Shown piece by piece: positions 40,637 to 45,496 of a DNA stretch of 45,496 nucleotides. Within the stretch, counting starts at the first letter, position 1. Every line of letters starts with the position of its first letter. The notes beneath the pieces are model-generated. The model was not told the origin of the DNA. It searched no databases and saw nothing but the letters and a program-made list of their open reading frames with translations. Origin of the DNA: Thermomonas sp. (GTDB taxonomy: Bacteria; Pseudomonadota; Gammaproteobacteria; Xanthomonadales; Xanthomonadaceae). Location of the stretch: assembly GCF_025993755.1 (NCBI RefSeq), contig NZ_JAMQHN010000093.1:1-45496 (forward strand), written 5' to 3'. The position numbers and the translations under genes were made by a program.

Positions 40637-41440
40637 ATGACCGGTCTGTTCGAAGCCGCCCGCACCTGCCTGGATGCCGCCACGGTGGACGACAAGCCTG
40701 CGTTGACGCTGGCGATGGCCGCCGCCTTCGCGCGCGGCGAATTTACGGTTCTCGACGGCGCGCCGCCGCCGGAGCCGATCCGCATGCCGGGCCGGCCGCC
40801 GCGTCCGCGGCTGGTGCACCCGCGCGACCTGCCGCGCCGCGGCTTCGGCACCGACGAAGGCCGCGCCGCTTTCATCCACGCGGTCGCGCACATCGAATTC
40901 AACGCGATGGACCTGGCCTGGGATGCGGTTTATCGCTTCCGCGGCATGCCTGCGGCGTTTTACGCCGATTGGGTGTCGGTGGCAAACGACGAGGCGCGGC
41001 ATTTCAACCTCCTGCGCGGGCGCCTACGCGAACTGAGACATGACTATGGCGATTTCGATGCCCACAACGGCCTGTGGGAGATGGCGGAAAAGACCGCGCA
41101 CGACGGCCTGGCGCGCATGGCGCTGGTGCCGCGCGTGCTGGAGGCGCGCGGGCTGGACGTCACGCCGGGGATGATCGTGAAGCTGCGCGGGTTGGGCGAT
41201 GACGCCACCGCCGACATTCTCGAAGTGATCCTGCGCGAGGAAATCGCCCACGTCGCCGCGGGATCGCGCTGGTACCGCTGGCACTGCGAGCGCGCCGGCG
41301 TCGAGCCGCGCGTGCGCTTCCGCGAACTGCTGCGCGAATACGCCAGCGGCGTGCTGCACAAGCCGTTCAATACCGAGGCGCGGCTGGAAGCCGGGTTCGA
41401 TCTGGAAGAACTGGAAAGCTTGCTGGCGGCTGCGGAGTGA
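40637..41440 (+). CDS. DUF455 family ferritin-like protein
   Basis: This 267-aa protein is recognisable as DUF455. The ferritin-like motifs are HIEFNAMDLAWDAVYRF (ExxxxD-type helix with His), SVANDEARHFNLLR (ExxH) and EVILREEIAHVAAGSRW (ExxxH), consistent with a helical bundle that could hold a di-metal centre. A proline-rich stretch (about 42-65) links a short N-terminal helical region to the bundle. The function of DUF455 is not established. It is probably monocistronic: purF lies upstream beyond the twin hairpin, and a second palindromic structure lies between it and the convergent lpxH. The ATG at 40637 has no strong ribosome-binding site (CAACG only), which is unusual beside its neighbours. 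Confidence 0.85.
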   Translation: MTGLFEAARTCLDAATVDDKPALTLAMAAAFARGEFTVLDGAPPPEPIRMPGRPPRPRLVHPRDLPRRGFGTDEGRAAFIHAVAHIEFNAMDLAWDAVYRFRGMPAAFYADWVSVANDEARHFNLLRGRLRELRHDYGDFDAHNGLWEMAEKTAHDGLARMALVPRVLEARGLDVTPGMIVKLRGLGDDATADILEVILREEIAHVAAGSRWYRWHCERAGVEPRVRFRELLREYASGVLHKPFNTEARLEAGFDLEELESLLAAAE

Positions 41441-41466
41441 TCCTTGCAGGTGCGGATCATCGGGTC

Positions 41467-41566
41467 GCACCCATCAGGCCAAGTCCTTCCGCGAATGTCC
41501 CCCGGCAGCGGCCTGTGACCGCTGCCTCCTCCTTGATTTCGCTCCAGAACTTGGCCTGATGGGTGC
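41467..41566. repeat. nested palindromic structure between convergent genes
   Basis: An 18-bp perfect inverted repeat (GCACCCATCAGGCCAAGT at 41467-41484, complement at 41549-41566) encloses 64 nt that contain a second perfect 8-bp stem (GGCAGCGG 41504-41511, CCGCTGCC 41519-41526; 7-nt loop). It lies between the stops of DUF455 and lpxH. It might end transcription from both sides, but it has no T-run. Confidence 0.75.
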
Positions 41567-41596
41567 TAGACGTGATCAATGGAAGCCCTGGGTGCG

Positions 41597-42319
41597 CTAC
41601 AGCGCCGCCAGCGTAAACCCGCCCACATCCACCCTCAGCACCGATCCCTGTGTGTACCAGTCGCCGAGCACGATGCGGGTGCAGGCGTTGCCTGCGTCAT
41701 GGATGGCGGGGCGGTGGGTGTGGCCGTGGATCATGCGCCGAACGCCGAAGCGTTGGAACCAGTCGCGCACGGTCGCGGGTGTCACGTCGGTGATCGTTTC
41801 CTGCTGCCCCTGCGCCACCAGTTCGCCGTAGCGCGCCTTGCTGGCCGCGCGCGCCTGGGCGGCGAATGCCAGCCGCGCCGCCAGCGGCTGCGCCAGGAAC
41901 TGCGCCTGCCACTGCGGGTCGCGGGTCTGCGCGCGGAATTGCTGGTAGGCGGTGTCGTCCGTGCACAGCAAGTCGCCGTGCAGGATCAGCGTCGGTACGC
42001 CGTACAGGTCGATGACGGTGGGATCGTCCAGCAGGGTCATGCCGCAGCGCGCGGCGTAGCCGTTGCCCAGCAGGAAGTCGCGATTGCCGCGGATGAAGTA
42101 CACCGGCACGCCGGAATCGACCAGTGCGCGCAGGCGCTCGGCGACGAAGGCGCCGGCCGTGGACGGATCGTCGTCGCCCACCCAGGCTTCGAACAGGTCG
42201 CCGAGGATGTACAGGGCATCGGCCGTACGCGCATCAAAGTCGAGAAAGCGCCCGAACAGCGCGGTGCTTTCCGGGCGTTCCGGGTCGAGGTGGAGGTCGG
42301 CGACGAACAGCGTGGTCAT
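41597..42319 (-). CDS. lpxH: UDP-2,3-diacylglucosamine diphosphatase
   Basis: This 240-aa calcineurin-like metallophosphoesterase hydrolyses UDP-2,3-diacylglucosamine to lipid X in lipid A synthesis at the inner membrane. The metal-binding motifs are in order: FVADLHLD (DxH), [13 protein letters not shown] (GD), [10 protein letters not shown] (GNRD), LILHGD, and the C-terminal MIHGHTHRP. Length matches LpxH (about 240). The start at 42319 ([10 protein letters not shown]) is standard; the longer open frame upstream overlaps the gltX promoter region and is not supported. It is divergent from gltX. Confidence 0.95.
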   Translation of the reverse strand: MTTLFVADLHLDPERPESTALFGRFLDFDARTADALYILGDLFEAWVGDDDPSTAGAFVAERLRALVDSGVPVYFIRGNRDFLLGNGYAARCGMTLLDDPTVIDLYGVPTLILHGDLLCTDDTAYQQFRAQTRDPQWQAQFLAQPLAARLAFAAQARAASKARYGELVAQGQQETITDVTPATVRDWFQRFGVRRMIHGHTHRPAIHDAGNACTRIVLGDWYTQGSVLRVDVGGFTLAAL

Positions 42320-42385
42320 GGCGGAATTGTAGGGCGGCGCGCGGTGGAGTCGGGCTGTCAACCGGGCGGAAATCGTCTGCAACGC

Positions 42386-42391
42386 TAAAAT
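42386..42391 (+). promoter_or_regulatory. candidate -10 box of gltX
   Basis: TAAAAT followed by GG lies 28 nt before the proposed gltX start. If it is used, transcription begins near 42398, which rules out the in-frame ATG at 42390 as a start codon. No clear -35 is seen. Confidence 0.4.
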
Positions 42392-42419
42392 GGACGTTTC
42401 CCTGCCGATGTCGCGCCCC

Positions 42420-43817
42420 ATGACCGTCCGCACCCGTTTCGCTCCGTCCCCCACCGGCTACCTGCACATCGGCGGCGCGCGCACCGCGCTGTATTCGTGG
42501 CTGGCGGCGCGGGCCAGGGGTGGGCAGTTCGTGCTGCGCATCGAGGACACCGATCGCGAGCGCAGCACGCAGGCGGCCATCGACGCCATCCTGCAGGCGA
42601 TGGACTGGCTGGGGTTGGACTACGACGAAGGCCCGATCTACCAGACCCAGCGCCTCGATCGCTACCAGGCGGTTGCCGAACAGCTGGTCGCGGCCGGTCA
42701 CGCCTATTACGCCTATGAGACGAAGGAAGAGCTCGAAGCGATGCGCGAAGCGGCGATGGCCGCGGGCGAGAAGCCGCGCTACAACGGCGCGTACCGAGAC
42801 GCCAACGCCGGCTGGCGCGACGACCCCAACCGCGTCATCCGCTTCAGGAACCCCACCGATGGCGTGGTGGCCTGGGACGACAAGGTCAAGGGACGGATCG
42901 AGATCGCCAACAGCGAACTCGACGACCTGGTGATCTTCCGCAGCGACGGTTATGCCACCTACAACTTCGCAGTGGTGGTGGACGATGTCGACATGGGCAT
43001 CACCGACGTGGTGCGCGGCGACGACCACGTCAACAATACCCCGCGCCAGATCAACATCTACCGGGCGCTGGGCGCACCGGTGCCGAACTTCGCCCACCTG
43101 CCGATGATCCTCGACGAGCACGGCGCGAAGCTGAGCAAGCGCACCGGCGCGGCCGACGTGATGCAGTACCGCGACGCCGGCTACCTTCCCCACGCGCTGC
43201 TCAACTATCTGGCGCGGCTGGGCTGGTCGCACGGCGACCAGGAGATTTTCAGCATCGCCGAGATGCAGGCGCTGTTCGATCTGGCCAACGTGAACGCCAA
43301 GGCGGCGCGGCTGGATAGGGCCAAGCTGGGCTGGCTGAACCAGCAGTACCTGAAGACGGACGATCCCGAGGCCGTTGCGAAGCATCTGGTCTGGCATCTG
43401 CAGCAGTTCGGCTATGCCCTCGACCGGGGGCCGAAGCCGGCCGATCTGGTGGTCGCGCTGCGCGAGCGCACGCAGACGCTAAAGGAGATGGCGGAGAAGT
43501 CCGCGGTGTGGTTCGGCCCGCTGACGCAATACGACGAGACGGCCGTCGCCAAGCACCTCAAGGAGCAGGCGCGCGAGCCGCTGGCGCAGGCGCGGTCGCG
43601 CTTTGCGGCGCTGCCGGAGTGGACGCCCGAGGACATCCACGACGTCGTCAAGGACGTGGCGGAAGCGCTCGGCATCGGCATGGGCAAGATCGCGCAGCCG
43701 CTGCGGGTGGCGATTACCGGCAGTCAGGTCAGCCCGGACATCGGCTGGACGGTCTATCTGTGCGGACGCGACGAGGCGCTGGCGCGGATCGATGCGGCGA
43801 TCGCGCGGATTGGTTGA
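42420..43817 (+). CDS. gltX: Glutamate--tRNA ligase
   Basis: This 465-aa class I synthetase charges tRNA-Glu. The class I HIGH-type motif is [19 protein letters not shown] near the N-terminus, followed by [10 protein letters not shown], and the KMSKS-type motif is AKLSKRTGA (about residue 237-245). The C-terminal helical anticodon-binding domain covers about 320-465. In-frame ATGs at 42390 and 42408 precede it. The start [13 protein letters not shown] at 42420 matches the family N-terminus, although its ribosome-binding site is poor, so 42408 remains possible. Confidence 0.95.
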   Translation: MTVRTRFAPSPTGYLHIGGARTALYSWLAARARGGQFVLRIEDTDRERSTQAAIDAILQAMDWLGLDYDEGPIYQTQRLDRYQAVAEQLVAAGHAYYAYETKEELEAMREAAMAAGEKPRYNGAYRDANAGWRDDPNRVIRFRNPTDGVVAWDDKVKGRIEIANSELDDLVIFRSDGYATYNFAVVVDDVDMGITDVVRGDDHVNNTPRQINIYRALGAPVPNFAHLPMILDEHGAKLSKRTGAADVMQYRDAGYLPHALLNYLARLGWSHGDQEIFSIAEMQALFDLANVNAKAARLDRAKLGWLNQQYLKTDDPEAVAKHLVWHLQQFGYALDRGPKPADLVVALRERTQTLKEMAEKSAVWFGPLTQYDETAVAKHLKEQAREPLAQARSRFAALPEWTPEDIHDVVKDVAEALGIGMGKIAQPLRVAITGSQVSPDIGWTVYLCGRDEALARIDAAIARIG

Positions 43818-43890
43818 TGTTTCGCCTTCCCTTTGAAGGGGCATAGTCCTGCGGCTTGAGTCGCGGCGGTTCCGCCCGCATCATGCCGGT

Positions 43891-44379
43891 ATGCCAAGGT
43901 CACGTGCCTGCATCGACCCGCACCATCACGTCCACGATGCCGCCGGTTTCGTGCGCGCGGTCGAGCGCGCCTGCAGCGAGCGCGGGCTGCGCTTGACGGC
44001 GGTGCGCGCCCGAGTGCTGACGCTGGTGGCAGAGGCAGGCAAACCGATCAAGGCCTACGACCTGCTGGAGCGCGTGCGCGACGGCGACGGCGCGGGTGCG
44101 GCGGCGCCACCAACGGTCTATCGCGCGCTGGACTTCCTGCTGGCCAACGGCTTCATTCACAAGCTGGAGTCGATCAACGCCTTCGTCGCCTGCCACCATC
44201 CCAACAGCGCGCAGCATTCGGTGCCGTTCCTGATCTGCAACCGCTGCCATTCGGCCACGGAACTGGAGGATGCCGGCATCGTCGTCTCGCTGGATGCCGC
44301 CGCACGCGCGTTGGGTTTCGCGCCGCAGGCGCAGACGCTGGAAGTGCACGGCCTGTGCGCGAAGTGCGCTACGGCGTGA
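43891..44379 (+). CDS. zur: Fur family zinc-uptake regulator Zur
   Basis: This 162-aa Fur-superfamily repressor closely resembles E. coli Zur around the recognition helix (PPTVYRALDFLLANGFIHK, then LESINAFVACHH). The structural zinc site is formed by two C-x2-C pairs, Cys116/Cys119 (CNRC) and Cys156/Cys159 (CAKC, after EVHGL). An N-terminal cluster DPHHHVHD (residues 9-16) is not part of the E. coli protein as I recall it and might add a metal ligand. With zinc, Zur would repress zinc-uptake genes. The gene faces the 3' end of a TonB-dependent receptor gene that looks ZnuD-like. The ribosome-binding site is weak (GCCGG). Confidence 0.88.
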   Translation: MPRSRACIDPHHHVHDAAGFVRAVERACSERGLRLTAVRARVLTLVAEAGKPIKAYDLLERVRDGDGAGAAAPPTVYRALDFLLANGFIHKLESINAFVACHHPNSAQHSVPFLICNRCHSATELEDAGIVVSLDAAARALGFAPQAQTLEVHGLCAKCATA

Positions 44380-44382
44380 ATT

Positions 44383-44407
44383 CGCCTTCCCCGTTTGCGG
44401 GAAGGCG
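44383..44407. terminator. hairpin between zur and the TonB receptor gene
   Basis: A perfect 9-bp stem (CGCCTTCCC 44383-44391, GGGAAGGCG 44399-44407) with a 7-nt loop fills the 36-nt gap between the two convergent genes. There is no T-run on either strand. It probably ends transcription from both sides, but this is inferred from position. Confidence 0.45.
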
Positions 44408-44415
44408 GTCAGAAG

Positions 44416-45496
44416 TCAGAAGAACATTCTGACGCCGAAGGCTACGCTGCGGCCGGGCAGGGCCACCACGTCCTTGAGGAACGAGGTGTGAACGCGTGCG
44501 ACCTGGTTCGTCAGGTTGCTGACGTCGGCGAACAGTTCCCAGCTCAAGTTGCCTGTGTCGAAGTGGCGGGCTGCGTGGGCGTCGACGAGGGTGTAGCCGG
44601 CGGTGGGCGTTTCGTTGTTCGCGACCTTGTCCTGACGATTGGTGCGGGTGGCCCCCAGTGCGGCGCGCCAACCTGCGTTTTCCCAGCGCAACTGCGCGCC
44701 GAAGCGCGAGGGCGCGATGCGCGGCAGGTTGCCGCCGGCCGCGAGCGTCGCGCGCACGCTGTCGCCGAACACGCGCAGATCCCAGTCGCCGCTGTCGTTG
44801 GCGGCCAGATGGAAGGTGGCTTCGCCTTCGATGCCGTGGAACGTCGCGTCGCCCTGCGTCCACTGGCGGATCGGCAGGTACTCGTCCTCTTCGTCCCAGT
44901 ACCAGTCGTTGCCGGTGTCGGCGAGGTAGATGAAATTGTCGAAGCGGTTGCGGTAGGCCGAGAGCTTCGCACTGACCCGCTCCGAGTGGTACTGCACGCC
45001 CAGTTCGAGCTGGTTGGCCGCCTCCCGGCGCAGGCCGACGTCGCCGATTTCGTAGGCCAGCGTGGCGATGTGCGGTCCGTCTGCGAACAATTCCTCTTCG
45101 GCCGGCGCGCGTTCGGCATGATCGAAATTGACGGTCAGCTTCCAGCGCTCGTCGAGTTTCCATGCGCCCGCCAGCGCCAGGCTGTATGGGTGGAAGCTGC
45201 GGCCGGCAGCGCCCTCCGGGCTGAATGTGACCCTGTCGACGCGAGCGCCGAGGTCGAACTGGAAGCGCGCGCTGCTGCGCCGGGCCACCGCGAACACGCC
45301 TTGGGCACGGGTACTGGTTTCAGGCACGAAGGCCTCTTCGCCGAAGGCGGCAAACGTGCTGGAGGACACCTGGACGCCCACTGCGCCCTGCCAGCCGGTG
45401 GTGCTTCCGAAGCTGGCTTCGACGCGGCCTTCGTTGGCATTCGTGCGGAAGACCGTGCCGGGCACGTCGCCTTCGCACTCGGTGGGGTCGTAGCCG
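44416..45496 (-). CDS. TonB-dependent receptor, C-terminal part (ZnuD-like), partial
   Basis: The open frame runs from the stop at 44416 to the right edge (45496) and continues beyond it; about 359 codons of the beta-barrel are visible, and the plug domain and signal peptide are outside. Barrel features include repeated amphipathic strands (for example WKLTVNFDHAERAP, NQLELGVQYHSERV, LSAYRNRFDNFIYL) and the terminal strand SVAFGVRMFF. The end region DVSNLTNQVARVHTSFLKD, followed by VVALPGRSV, resembles the C-terminus of zinc receptors of the ZnuD type as I remember them. Together with the adjacent zur gene, zinc import across the outer membrane is the likely role. Its promoter, where a Zur box would be expected, is not in the window. 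Confidence 0.8.
   Translation of the reverse strand, partial: GYDPTECEGDVPGTVFRTNANEGRVEASFGSTTGWQGAVGVQVSSSTFAAFGEEAFVPETSTRAQGVFAVARRSSARFQFDLGARVDRVTFSPEGAAGRSFHPYSLALAGAWKLDERWKLTVNFDHAERAPAEEELFADGPHIATLAYEIGDVGLRREAANQLELGVQYHSERVSAKLSAYRNRFDNFIYLADTGNDWYWDEEDEYLPIRQWTQGDATFHGIEGEATFHLAANDSGDWDLRVFGDSVRATLAAGGNLPRIAPSRFGAQLRWENAGWRAALGATRTNRQDKVANNETPTAGYTLVDAHAARHFDTGNLSWELFADVSNLTNQVARVHTSFLKDVVALPGRSVAFGVRMFF

Noticed and set aside
41579-42388. A 269-codon plus-strand frame over lpxH
   Set aside because: It lies antisense to lpxH, whose metal motifs are complete.
42390-42419. ATG 42390 as the gltX start
   Set aside because: It overlaps the likely -10 box, and the added ten residues do not resemble the family N-terminus.

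Overview
The window is a gene-dense, GC-rich (roughly two thirds G+C by eye) chromosomal segment of a gammaproteobacterium. The gene content and order point to the Xanthomonadaceae/Lysobacteraceae: the infA-aat-trxB-ftsK-lolA string, a NuoC with a long internal insertion, -10 boxes of the form TAnAAT followed by G, a tandem pair of S46 dipeptidyl-peptidases, and a TorF-type porin. No phage, plasmid, transposase or CRISPR gene is visible. Almost everything is core metabolism, so the unusual material lies mainly in the intergenic DNA.

Layout. 1-4.8 kb: a TraB/GumN-family protein, tRNA-Pro(CGG) on the minus strand, hisS, and an enlarged histidine ammonia-lyase. 4.8-9.99 kb, all minus strand: pirin, a glutathione S-transferase paired with a cysteine-synthase-like enzyme, infA, aat and trxB, with a phased palindromic repeat between infA and aat. 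10.1-14.3 kb: ald, ftsK and lolA. 14.5-29.5 kb: a complete 14-gene nuoA-N operon for respiratory complex I, with many ATGA-type start/stop overlaps, ending at a long stem-loop. 29.5-31.3 kb: a TorF-family porin converging on tdh. 31.5-35.9 kb: two tandem secreted S46 peptidases. 35.9-40.4 kb: a histidine phosphatase, folC, a double-SPOR-domain protein and purF; cvpA, usually found before purF, is missing. 40.4-41.6 kb: a DUF455 ferritin-like gene bracketed by two elaborate palindromic structures. 41.6-45.5 kb: lpxH, gltX, zur and the C-terminal part of a TonB-dependent receptor that runs off the right edge.

How the genes work together. Complex I would supply proton-motive force from NADH. The secreted S46 peptidases, threonine and alanine dehydrogenases and histidine ammonia-lyase fit a peptide- and amino-acid-consuming lifestyle. 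Zur facing a ZnuD-like receptor gene suggests a zinc-acquisition locus.

The strongest unexplained signal is at 40457-40614, just downstream of purF. Two hairpins each have a perfect 24-bp stem. The stems are unrelated to each other, but the 23-nt loops are reverse complements of one another (22/23, and the one exception is a G-U wobble in plus-strand RNA). This could be a kissing-loop RNA, a protein-binding DNA element, or a pair of oppositely oriented palindromic insertions.
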